64,000 nt of DNA. Source: Sphagnum magellanicum (lineage: Eukaryota > Streptophyta > Sphagnopsida > Sphagnales > Sphagnaceae). Positions within the stretch are counted from its first letter, which is position 1. The number at the start of each line of letters is the position of its first letter. Shown here piece by piece: positions 35,056 through 46,357 of this stretch. The notes below the pieces were generated by a model that worked only from the letters and a program-made list of their open reading frames with translations, had not been told where the DNA came from and searched no databases. The position numbers were made by a program, and so were the translations under genes. The stretch is from NCBI GenBank assembly GCA_021904315.1, contig CM038911.1, forward strand, positions 17,767,390 to 17,831,389. The letters run 5' to 3'.

Positions 35056-35334
35056 TTGAACATGGTGTTGAACCCTTAAAGGTTGGTTTAAATGAATGAC
35101 AATTTGACATAAAATTATAGGATTTGAAATGTTTGAGCTTGGAAAATATATCTATCAATTTTAAATCATAAATGATGCATAGGAGGCAAATTACTTGGTT
35201 TCAACCACAAACGCAATTTAATGTTTAGAAATACATTTGCATTTTTCCTTCACCGATAGCATATGTACTTTCAAATATAGTCACCTCATAGAACCAGGAG
35301 TAGAGGGACAAAAAGTCGCTTCACATACCTTAGT

Positions 35335-35430
35335 TTTTAATTATTATAAGTTATTCCACCTTATGTTACTTTAAATTATTTAGGTTGTTTTAAATCATTT
35401 CACCTTAGGTTATTATAAATTATTATATCG
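35335..35430. repeat. AT-rich minisatellite, same orientation as 32.8-33.1 kb
   Basis: Units such as AAGTTATTCCACCTTATG and ATTTCACCTTAGGTTA, just left of the point where the motif flips strand. Confidence 0.7.
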
Positions 35431-35474
35431 AAACTATTATTGTTTTTTATATTCTAATTTTATTTTATTTTTTT

Positions 35475-36330
35475 ACCCTAGGCTAAACCTTAAACAATTA
35501 TAGCCTAAGCCAACCTATGGTTACATAACATAGGATAGTTTAGGATAACATAAAATAATTTATGGTGGAATAATTTAAAATAACCTAAAATAACAAAAAA
35601 TAACTTCAATTGGAATAACCAAAAATAATTTAAGATAGTTTAGAATGGAATAACCCAAGATAAAATATTTTATAATAATTTTAAATGGAATAACTTAAAA
35701 TAATTTAAAGTAGAATAACCAAAAATAACTTAAAAGTGAAATAATCCAAAATAACAAAAAAAAAAAAAAAAAACCATAAAATAACATAGGGTGAAATAAC
35801 TTAAAACAACATAATGTATAATAACCTATGGTGGAATAACCTAGAATAATGAAACATACTCCAAATTGAAATAATATAAAATAACCCAAAATAACCTAAA
35901 ATGGAATAATATAAAATAGTTGAAAATAACTTTAAATAGCCTAAGGTGGAATAACTTAGAATAATAAAAAACAACATAAGATGGAATAGTTCAAAATAAT
36001 TTGAAATATCATAAAGTATAATAGCCTAGAAAAGCCAAAGGTGGATTAACTGATAATAACTTAAAGTACAATAGCCTAAAATAATTTGGATTGCCCAAAA
36101 ATAACTTAAGGTAAAATAACATAAAATATCTTAAGGTGGATTAATAAAAAAAACCTAAAATATAATAGCCTAAAATAATTTAAGAAATGTAACTTAAAGT
36201 TGTTAATAATAACTTAAAATAACTTAAGATTAGTTTAAGATCATAGCTTACAGTAGTTTAGGGTATCTTGCATTAACCTATGAATAGCTTAAGGAAACAT
36301 ACACTAACCTAAGAATAACTTAGGACTAAC
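35475..36330. repeat. AT-rich minisatellite, GGTGGAATAACC orientation
   Basis: Over 800 bp of degenerate ~20-25-bp units such as GGTGGAATAACCTAAAATAA. This is the reverse complement of the blocks to the left, so the locus forms a large imperfect inverted repeat. A run of A (35,755-35,772) sits inside. Confidence 0.8.
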
Positions 36331-36420
36331 ATAGGAACCTAACCTATGGTAATTTATACATAGGTTAACAAAATAATATGAATAATAATGTGCGATGACA
36401 AATCATTTCACTTATTTAAA

Positions 36421-36490
36421 TAATGGTCTAATGGTTAAAGAATTATTCTTTCATGGAGGTGAAAAGAGGTGAAAGATTCAAACCTTCATA
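36421..36490 (+). mobile_element. Possible tRNA-derived SINE head
   Basis: GGTCTAATGGTTAAAG matches a tRNA box A, and AGATTCAAACC about 50 bases later resembles box B. No cloverleaf can be drawn, so it is not a tRNA gene. A SINE or tRNA relic is the likelier reading. Confidence 0.35.
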
Positions 36491-36499
36491 TACACACCT

Positions 36500-37810
36500 T
36501 AAGTTGGTGGGATATATGGCCTAAATTTTTAAGTCCTTAGCCTACCTATGAATTAAGATATTAGTATAATGAATTAACTATTAGTGAATTAAATATTAAA
36601 AAATTCAATTAGATATTAATGAATTAACTATTAATGAATTTGATTAAGTATTAATGAATTCACTTGTATATAACAACCAATCTTTGTTCATTAAAGGGTT
36701 GTTTTATCATGGTAAATTTGTTCATTTGAAATCTAATGAACTAGGACACATATTGGTGTAGTGATGTGATTATGGGATGTATTATTTTGCATGTGCTGAA
36801 GGTGCTACCTTCCAAAATGTTGTTGTTGCAAGGTCAAGATGGTCAAATATATATGGAAGGACCATGTGTGTAATTATAAATTATATGATTTTCCTAATGT
36901 GGATGGCCAAATTGACTCATCATTGGGTCTTATGCTTATTGATTTATGGTGTATGTTGTGTGGGTAACTTTTAGGGGTATCCATTATGTTGATTTGTGAT
37001 CGGTGTTTCAAAGGATGGCATATGGGATGTTTTATGTCACCATTAGAAGAAACATCGGTTGAAAAATGGTTTTACTTTTGGTGCACAAAATAAACTTATA
37101 AATTTTTTTTCCCATTGTGATACATGTTTTGCTAAGGATTTGGGGGATTGTAATTAGGTAACAAATGATGGTACCCACATTTGCACCCAACTTATTGGTT
37201 TTTTCACTTTAGAACCAAGGTGTTCGTGTTTAGTGGATTCACACAAGAAATTTCCTATGTTGTTATTTGGTCATTAAGGAACCTTAGCATAAGGGGATAG
37301 TCTGAATGTGATGTGTCAAATTTTTTATGTGTGCGTATACAACAATAATTGTAAATGTCAACATGGCAGTGTTTGATAGAAATTAGATTAGGACGCAATG
37401 TACTTGAACATCAATGTCTTCTTTTCAAATCCCTTGTGAATTCCAACCACATTTGTTCATGTGAAATATAGCAACAAAGATGAGACCTTAAGCTCTCTAC
37501 ATCATCACTTCTAACCTTTTGCATTACACATGGTTGTGTGCACTTTGTAGGAAATGAAATAGGACTAAACAAGAGCACTACATGGTCCAATTAACATGAT
37601 GTTTTGATTTAGTAGAGGTGGTTCTAAGACCTTATTTAAGGCTAGGTTTACAATTTGTTGAGCTTTGGCATGTCTCTTTTCTCTAACAACATTTGCTTTG
37701 AATGTACATGTATATATGGGGTATTGATATATCTATATCTTAATTAGATTTCTATAATATGTAATTCCCTCCATATGGGCAAGAGGGCTTTTCCCAATCA
37801 AATTGGTTAC
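36500..37810. other. AT-rich intergenic stretch
   Basis: A 65-codon + strand frame (36,777-36,974) and others nearby have no known motif. I see nothing else. Confidence 0.45.
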
Positions 37811-38100
37811 CTGGTCAGGTTATTACCTTACCCTAAGGTCAGTTTTGTCATTAAGTAATCCTCAAAATAGTGAAATGAAATTTTGTGAAAAATATGAAGT
37901 TGACATTTTGAAAATCATCATAATTATCATAGGCTACATTCTCAATAATTTCATTACTCATATCACAATATTATAGTAGATGATGGAAAATATATATAAT
38001 TTCAAATTTTAAAAAACGAAATCATTTTTTGGAAGAAAAAATTATTTGTTTTGTCGATGTGGAAACTGACCCTAGGCTAAGGTATGTTATTACTGGTCAG
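37811..38100. mobile_element. MITE-like inverted-repeat element
   Basis: About 290 bp with imperfect terminal inverted repeats of about 38 bp. The left end reads CTGGTCAGGTTATTACC and the inverted right end CTGACCAGTAATAACATACC; both are followed by CCTA.GGTCAGTTT. The interior is AT-rich without a frame. No clear target duplication was found. Confidence 0.5.
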
Positions 38101-38104
38101 AAAG

Positions 38105-38420
38105 GGGACACCAGAATGGGCAAGATCCTCCCCATTATGTACAGTTAGCCACCCGAAGATGCCAATAGCTAGGTTGGGGGTAGGGAAGGCAAGGCTCCTA
38201 GAAACCAGTTGAACGAGAACATAACAGGGAACTGAGCCAACAGGTGATCAGAATCAGTTATACGACCAGCCCTATCCCTGTCCACTATCATCTAACGGCC
38301 GGCTGACGAGACAGTCTGTCCGAAGCATTGCAGACTGTCAGATGGGAGCGTACCCAAGAAACTCGTGAATTTTGACGTACTGTCAACCCAGTTCTGCGTA
38401 ACCACCACCAGTAGCACCAA
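38105..38420. other. GC-richer island with a perfect hairpin
   Basis: About 300 bp of balanced composition between two MITE-like elements. At 38,310-38,339 GACAGTCTG and CAGACTGTC form a perfect 9-bp stem with a 12-base loop. No frame is convincing. It might be part of an LTR, an unknown element or a relic of host sequence. Confidence 0.4.
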
Positions 38421-38448
38421 ACTAAAAAATTAAAAACCCGAAAATGAA

Positions 38449-38687
38449 GTGTTTTTGAAGGTTTTCAATCGCCAAAAGTGAGAATTTTTTTAATTAAAAA
38501 ATCACCTCTATATTTGGTTTCTAGTTTGTAGCCAAATATACCAAAAAATGATTAAAAGGTTTATATTTCTTATTTAGTTTATAGCCAGATTTGGCTAAAT
38601 CTTCCTAAGGACGATCGCCAGCTATAATACAGCTTCTAATGCATTCGTTGCCATTTCGACTCCAAAAGAAAATTCTTTAAAAAAACA
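38449..38687. mobile_element. MITE of the TTAGCCAAATTTGGCTAA family
   Basis: About 240 bp with inverted ends (left GTGTTTTTGAAGGTTTTC, right inverted GTGTTTTTTTAAAGAATTTTC). The interior carries TTGGTTTCTAGTTTGTAGCC and AGCCAGATTTGGCTAAAT, shared with the element at 53.6 kb. Confidence 0.6.
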
Positions 38688-38843
38688 CATTGCCATTTAT
38701 TATCCCATTTGAACAAGGTCTGATTTTCAGAATCAAAACTATTTTTTGGGGGGAAAGAATTGGACTTGAAATCAAATTAAATTCTTGATTTTCATTTGTG
38801 TGTGGAAGTAGAACCGAGATAGTTTTAATTTAAGGTAGTGTAA

Positions 38844-39075
38844 TTGATATGGAAACATGTTGATTTTTGTTCTGAATATATTGGATTTGATGATGTGGTT
38901 CATCTACCATGTCTAAGATGTGATCCCTCTGATGGTTGTATTACTCTGCAGCTTAACGCCATGGAGGAGTTTGCAGACTTAGATGCCGATTTGGTTGGGA
39001 CATTAAAAATGGATTTGAACATGAGATGTTAGATCTACAAGATGGCAATGAAGAGGTTTTGTAATTAAACCTCAT
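38844..39075 (+). other. Exon-like segment, unidentified
   Basis: A + strand frame reads HLPCLRCDPSDGCITLQLNA and then MEEFADLDADLVGTL. After a one-base frame change, GFEHEMLDLQDGNEEVL is followed by TAA at about 39,061-39,065. TATTACTCTGCAG before the acidic part resembles a splice acceptor. It could be the 3' end of a gene or transposase relic. I do not recognise the family. Confidence 0.25.
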
Positions 39076-39079
39076 ATAT

Positions 39080-40505
39080 ACATACTATCATTGATTTCTT
39101 ATTTCTTATCTTTGATAAAAACTTTTATTTGAGACCAGTATATGGGATATTTATATATTAAGTTAGATGTTTGTTTTATTTTGTTTTGATAGTTTATGAT
39201 CGTGCTTTACCCTTCTCAAACCATGGGGCCTCTTGTTATGGTTTTGGTATCGCTGGAAAGCCTTTAATAAGGTAGTGTGAAGGTAGTGTGCAAAAAGGTT
39301 GTTTCACAAATTTTTGATCAATGGAGCAAAAGTTATTGAGTTTAGAATGATTTTTTTCTCAGAAATTAATTTAATATAAATATTCTTTTCAACCAATTGA
39401 CGTCTCTTCATCTTACTAACACTTGAATTTACATTTGCCCCTTCATGTCATAAAGAAATGCATGGGCAATTTCTCATTGGTCATCCTATACGCTCTTTCA
39501 TTGTTTGGCCTTTCACATCTCAAACCTTAACATTTGAGTGCCAATGATATTTGAATTCACACTTGTGGGAATAAAATTTTCTCACAATTGAGTTTCTAAA
39601 AAAAGAATTTTTTTGAAAAGGTTTTTATTATAAATATTATATCTTTTAAAGCTTTAAAGATGATGCCCTTTGGGCCAATGGCAAAAGGGTCCACTAATAT
39701 ACATTGGAATTCACTTGAATATACTCAAATTGACTTTTTTTTTTCATCATAATTACCTAGTTATGAATCATTTCTCATGTAGCTACTTTATAACATAACC
39801 TCAAGTTATTGCATGTTGATAAAAAGATTTATACAAAACCCCTCAAAAACCCACTAACATGCCCTTCTAGGCAAACCTTCAAGTGAAGGGGCTTCGTCTA
39901 GTTAGGGCCCAAGTCCGGATCATTGTGGGGTGATCCCTATAGTGGATTGGGTTACAAATTTAAGTGTTGGGTCAGGTTTGACTCTTTGTTTGACATAGCT
40001 CATGACTCACGTAGGTGCAAGGAGTGAGGGATTGAAAGTAGGGGGTTGAGGAGATGTCCCTGATGCATTAAGTCCTTGAAATAAATTAAATTGCAATTAA
40101 GTCATGAGATGAAAAGTGATAATTTTAAATGACAAGGCCTTTAACCAGTTGAGAAGTCTAGGACAAATTTTAGTCCCACTTGTCTAAAGGTCAAAGTTAG
40201 CTCGAATCTCAATAGATTAATGAAACGAATATTGGAACTCGTGAATGCATGATTTGTCATGTGCAAGTAATTTAGGTGTTTAGCCACAAAAAAAAACTTC
40301 TAAAATGTGAACACAAAAATGCTAAGACAAATCCAAGTTCAAGACCCACCACTTCATTCATAAATAACTGTAAACATATTTCATATCAGTAGTTTCAATT
40401 AACCAAAACTGGAAGGTAAGTCAAATCCACGGTTTGGAAAGGCTTTCGTCACTCTGGAGATTTTTAGAGAACTTCCTACCTCCACTGGCAATTTCCACTA
40501 CTTAA
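39080..40505. other. AT-rich intergenic stretch
   Basis: No gene is visible. A motif near 40,143-40,160 resembles an inverted tRNA box A, but no partner box B lies at a sensible distance. Confidence 0.45.
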
Positions 40506-40716
40506 GGTGCATTCACACGTGGTGTTAGGGACTCTAGTGTTGAGTCCCCTAACACCATGCTACTCATTTAGGACTTACTCCTACTTACCATAAACATTTT
40601 ATGTTGAGTTAACATTCACTTAACATTAAGGTATCACCCATTTAACACTGGGTGACACCTAGGATGCCACCTAGATTTTCACTTAACACTGACTTAACAT
40701 CAAGTGTGAATGCACC
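40506..40716. mobile_element. Tourist-like MITE (PIF/Harbinger type)
   Basis: 211 bp with terminal inverted repeats of about 25 bp: left GGTGCATTCACACGTGGTGT, right (inverted) GGTGCATTCACACTTGATGT. TAA precedes the left end and TAA follows the right end after one extra A, compatible with the 3-bp target duplication of PIF/Harbinger MITEs. It has no coding capacity. The interior repeats TTAACA(C)T words. Confidence 0.75.
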
Positions 40717-40719
40717 ATA

Positions 40720-42280
40720 ATTAGTGCAAAATATTGAAATTTCTGGCTGCCTGGGAGTATATTATTTTCTCCTCGTTTCAAGAAAGTTGTGGAAATTTTG
40801 TTTGCAAGGGAGTTTTCGCAAACCGTTTTGGTTGTGCAACTGTTTACCAGCAGTGAATGTCACACAGATCGTACACAAGCATTGTAGACTCAGCAGCACT
40901 GAGTAATACGGAGCCAAGTCAACAATGCAAATACTACAGAAGCTCAGGCATGCCTGTTACCAATGCCCTTTCCTTAAGTTTTTGGGAAGCCTTTGATTCT
41001 TCATTCTTGAGTCAGACTTTTTCTTGACATTTTGAATAATGCACATGACAAAGGTCTTAAAAAATCCACTTCTCATCATTCAATATATTCATTCATTGTC
41101 TTTCTCAGATTTGAACTTAATGGTAAGTCGTCTTTGATCATCTTTCATGACCTCCAACTCATCCATCATTTTTGTCAGATTTTTCATCTTCCTTGACCTT
41201 CATTTCTACCATTGTTTAAGATTTTTTTAAACTTCAAATTCTCCACCTTTCCTAACCTTCTTTTCATCCATTATGTTTCCTAACTCTCAACATTTCCAAT
41301 CCATATTTCATCCAATAAATAATTTTCTTCCACCTTATGTTTCCCAACCTTTGTGGAATCCTTTCAAATGGGTCTCAAAATTCAGTTTCAAAAAACTCTA
41401 GACCTACCTTGAAAGGATTGCTCTCAAAGCTTAGAAAAGCCATCAAATTCATCTCGAAAGGAAAAAATTGAAAAAAAGACAGAGGTTTGAAACCTTTTTA
41501 AAATTAGACACCTTGTGAACCGTGGGCAGTCTTTTTTTGGGTGGGGGGGCAAATGTATTGGTAGCAAAGGAATACATTCCAGGCATTGGGCAATCACCAA
41601 AAAACCCCTAATTTTTTTTTTACAAAAATTAATTGATACTTTGGAAACTCCATAAAGTAATAGAAGTTTCTATGTGAAGATGTGATATGTTCCCTTTGGC
41701 CCACCTATATAGGTGAGAAGGGGAGAACTGTGGGCAAACCATATGGGATAAAATGAGGTGCTATTGGGAACACCCTTGAGGAACATGTTGTGAACTTGAG
41801 GAACAACATTGAAAACACATTGGAAACATGGTGAGAGCATAAAAATAAAATGAAAGTCCATGCCCACACTCCCAATTCACTCCCTAACCTCTATGATTAG
41901 GGTAGTTTGTTTTGGATGGAAAGCGCATTCCAAGAGAACTAAAGCTTTGAGTAGGTGCAGAAATCTGGAAGCTAGTCATTAAATTCTATTTAATGGGTTA
42001 ATTTAATAGAAACTTATCCCATTAAATTAAAATTCTAGAAATTTACCCCAATAGAAAAATGTCAATGGGGTAAATTTCTAGTGAACTTGGATGGCACCTT
42101 ATTGAGGAGAATTTCTCCTTGGCAAAGGGTGGGGCATTTTGAAAAGCAAAATGCCCCACTAGAATGGGCATTTCTCTTTTAAAAGAAAAGTCCCTTGATA
42201 TCACCAGCTGGGTATAATGGGAAAAATTTTATTAACTAATTTTCTGCCGGTGCTTTTTACATCAGGTAATATCCTCGGAA
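40720..42280. other. Intergenic stretch
   Basis: Short frames on both strands (for example + 40,724-40,906 and - 41,670-41,867) are unrecognised. Sequence around 41,980-42,080 repeats TTAAATTCTA/CCATTAAATT words. I see nothing with defined ends. Confidence 0.4.
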
Positions 42281-42283
42281 CAA

Positions 42284-42345
42284 GGCATTCCTAAAATAAG
42301 CACCCCTTGGTTCTGCCTCAGGTGTGTGCTTATTTCAGGAACGCC
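42284..42345. repeat. Long hairpin
   Basis: Arms at 42,284-42,303 and 42,326-42,345 match inverted at 18 of 20 positions (GGCATTCCTAAAATAAGCAC against GGCGTTCCTGAAATAAGCAC), with a 22-base loop. It sits in a GC-richer patch (about 42,240-42,380). Confidence 0.7.
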
Positions 42346-42755
42346 AGGGCACTCCTCAGGGCGTTACCCTACACATAATCAAGGGTAAACCTAATGTTGT
42401 AAACTACTACTACTACACTCGATCCCCAACACTCAACCCATTGTCGTTTCAGAGAGAGATACTATGGGTTTATGGAATCATGGTGTATGCTAAAAATTAG
42501 ATGAAAGTCACTTCACAGCTTTGCATTCCCCAAATGCCGAAATGTTGGAATATCTCCTCTTACCGACCACTTAACGGTGAGGGAAACTCCAATTGCCGCA
42601 ATTTGAGCCAAGATAAGGGAGCTTTTCAGATTGACTAAGATATATGCCCTAAGAGAATGCTCCAATTATACCGCAGTCATGGAAGGTCTGCATACACTGG
42701 TTACCTTCACCTTCTGAGCCAGGCCTCCTAGAGGCTATATTCAACTCAGGAAATG

Positions 42756-42821
42756 CTTATAAGTTATAATGTTTAAATAGAGGCTCTCAAAGTCCCTCTT
42801 ACTTATAAGTTATAATGTTTA
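42756..42821 (+). repeat. 20-bp direct repeat, 46-bp spacing
   Basis: CTTATAAGTTATAATGTTTA occurs exactly at 42,756-42,775 and 42,802-42,821. Confidence 0.85.
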
Positions 42822-42829
42822 GGAGCAAC

Positions 42830-45800
42830 CCAAAAAATATATTTGCGGTTTTTTTGTTTTCTACCATGGTACCACGGTAGGTACAAATTTACCCAAGGTG
42901 GGCTTAGTCCACATGGTGTAAATAAATTATTTGCATTGTATAATTTTACTACTTAGCTATCAAGCGAAAGCTTTACCAGAGAGCTAATTTCAATTCAAGG
43001 AGCCACAGATTGTGAGCCCATGCCATAGCCAAATCTGACTTAATTTTTCATATTAACATGTGGGTAAACCAGTCCATGACCTCACACTTAAGGGTTCAAA
43101 CTCCAGGGTTCAATAACCGACCATTTTTAGGTCATGGTCTTCAAAGAGATTAGTTGCCCATTGAGCCAGAGCATTAGTTGGCCTTTACAAAAGTTGATTA
43201 TGAGCTAGAATGAAAAAGTTATGACCCCCCAAAAGTTAGGGGCGCCTTGTTGTTTAAAAAAACTTGGATAGAACATATAAGGTCTTTATTTTCATGCATT
43301 TTAGACCTTATGAACAAACATTTCAAAATTTATGAAAGGACACCTTACCTCCTATAAACAAGAGAATATATATCTAATTAAGTTTGGACTAATTTTTATA
43401 TTTTTTATATTTTCAAAATTTGTAATAAGACCAAATATTTGTAGCACAAACTGCATAGTCATGGGGCATTAAAAGGGTTTTGAAATAGATTTTTTTTTAC
43501 TAGTAGCCTAGTACCCTCAATACAACGATCCTTGTGAGGCCACATGGCCAATCCACCCATCTCTCCCAAGATGTGAGAGAAGAATGTTACATTGATAGCC
43601 ACCACAATTCTTTCTTAATGTCTCCATCTTATCTCTTTGAGGTTCTCTTTCTCTCTTTCATTGTTCGTTGTCAGTTTGCTCTAGGTTGTGTTTGTATTTG
43701 TGTGCGCATTGGCAATCTCACTATCATTGCTCATCTTGATGTTGTTGACGATCTAATTCCTTTGTGATCTTGTTGATGCTACTTGTTGTTGTGTGACTAT
43801 TGTTACAAGTGATGTGTAGGTCAAGCTTCTCATGTCATGAGATAAGATGCAATGTTGCATGGATGGGTTGCTTTTCACACATCAATTTATTTATTACCAC
43901 TAACATTTGCATTTTTTGAGACCTTTCTTTTGGTCGTTTTCATCTAATTTGCTGCTTGTGCACAATTCATGAACTTAACATCTCATTCCATTGTGTTATG
44001 TGATGGGTTTTTGCTTATAATATCTATCTCAAGGAGGGTGTTAAAGAATTCTTTATCAAGCTAGTCAAAATTTCTCATGTGAAGTGGTTGCGGAGCTATA
44101 TAAAACCTCTAATTAAAGCTCCTTGCTCTGGGTCAAATGAGACCTTAAGTCCTTCACCAATATGTTCAAAAAGGAAAGTTGGGTCTCTTGAAGGCTTGCA
44201 AGTAAAGTCAAATCCAATCTCACAACCATGTCTAAATGGAATAATTGTTACTTGAAGAACAACTAGTAGTTCATAGGCATCAAATGAAATAGTTGGATTT
44301 TAGGATGGCCTTTTTTTTAATGGAAGTTGAAGAAACCTCCAAAACTATAAAAGTATTGTACAAAATTTGGCACAATATGAGTTGCTCAGTTTTTTTTGTT
44401 GGGTAGTGTGTGTTTTTTTTTTGAATTACTTCCTTGGTTTAGCTGATGAAGACAACACAAGACCAAACTTTGTGCACTCATGTGTGGCCTACCCTTGTGA
44501 CCATTTTGTTCACAAGTTTTATCAAGTCCATCGTTTTAATTGTAAGCTTTCATGTAATCTTGGTTGTTTCAAAACTATCATAAACATTCTTCATAGTTAG
44601 TTTCCAAATGGAACTCAAGCAAATAGTGCACTTCGACATTCTGGAATATTTTGTTGTTGGAAATGTGTCAAATTGATGTTCCATTATTGTTTGGTTACTC
44701 TTCTGACACATGAACTGTGACGATGATTGAAATCCATCCTTAGGTTGCTTGAAACTTTCAAAATGACAACAATGTGTTTATTTTCCCCTAAGGAGTGATT
44801 CCATTCCTATTTCATTATTTTCCTAAAATGTTTAACGAGGTGATGAAGCTAAAGAAATTATTTGCTTATTTTGGCAAAACTTGAGACCATGTTAGTACTT
44901 TGGATTAACCCAAAAAAAAAACAACTTCTTTAGTGCAAACTTAAATCGTTGACAATGGAACAAATGGTGGTAGATATGTTCTTGAATATTATAGTGCCAT
45001 TAAAGTATCAAAAGTATTGGGAGTTTCTACAAAATGTTTCCCCAACATTAAATTTTTTTTTTCTTAATACCAAGATATTACATGTAAATGGTAGTATGAA
45101 GTGCCAAATTGTACATAGAGTGTGAATTAACAAGAGTTGACTTGTGTTGGGGGAAGTGAGTTTGTTCTATCAAAGGTCTTCCTAAAAATGTGTTGCAATC
45201 TAAATTCAGAGATGTAATTACTAACCTACCAAGTGATGTTGTTTATTGGGTGAGGGAGATGCAAAAATACACCACAAGTGGAACTCTATTCCTAGCATAT
45301 TAGACATTAGGCATTATGTTTGGAAGACTAGATAAATCCCCACTTTATGTTTGGCCTGGTATCAACTTGTCAAACCCATCCATGCAAACAATACCACTGT
45401 GTTGAAATTTGATTCCATCTCTAAATCTCTCTTTCTTTCCTCTCTACCATAAAAACCCACCTCAAACCCTTACCTTTCATTATTGTTGAATGGAAGGTTG
45501 TAACTTGGCTGGGACGTGTCCAACAAGTTGCATTTTTTTTCTTCTTTGTTCTTTGATTAATATTTGTTGTTGAGATGTCACTCTTAAGCCAAATCCTCTA
45601 TACCCCAAAGGATGGGCCCTAAATTTTGCCCTAAAATTGTTGTGGAATCATTCACCAACAGCCTTAACTATTGCAACAAACCATGCATTGTTGAACCTAA
45701 CTTTTTTTTTTTTTCAACATTCCTTTGAGCTACTCTTTCCGCTAGGGTAAGTGTATGTTCAACCCCTCTTGATCTTTTCTCCTATCTTTCTATTGTTGTC

Positions 45801-46357
45801 TACTCCCTAATTTTATCATTTTTTTTTCCAATGCCTTTTTGTTTCAACACTACTAAGTATTGGTTTGATATGACCACATGTGAACTGGAATAATCCACTA
45901 ATGGCTATTTGCCATGTCTTTTCTTTGTTGGCAATCTTGGTCAAGATAGTAGGTCGCCCAATTTTGTAGCTCCTTGGGTCTGACTTGGAATAGTTAGGTC
46001 ATCTAATTCAAGGTTGGAATCTTCCAAGTTCACCACTAATTCATCTTGTTGATAATTTGTTGGGGCGGGCGCACTATGTGGCATTTCCACATGGAAACGA
46101 ATAGAGGGTTCAAAAGGGCTTGTTGATGTGGGAGGAATAGGTGTAGGAATTGCTTAAAAAATACTTATAATGTTCAACAAATCAATGGCAACTTCAACCT
46201 CATCTCCACTACTGCATCTGATTAATATGCATTTTCTACTCCTTCTTTTGCTACAATGAATATTTCGCTAGGACCAAACTTTCCAACCATAACCACAAGA
46301 ATTCAGTGGCCAAATCCAACAAACCCTAAACCCTAATTTTATTTTTATTTTTTTCAA
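42830..46357. other. AT-rich intergenic stretch
   Basis: Two 77-codon frames (43,534-43,767 and 44,367-44,600, + strand) show no known motif. A weak SINE-like head on the - strand near 43,060-43,170 (TGGCTCAATGGGCAAC, later AGTTTGAACCC) is the only element-like signal. Confidence 0.4.
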
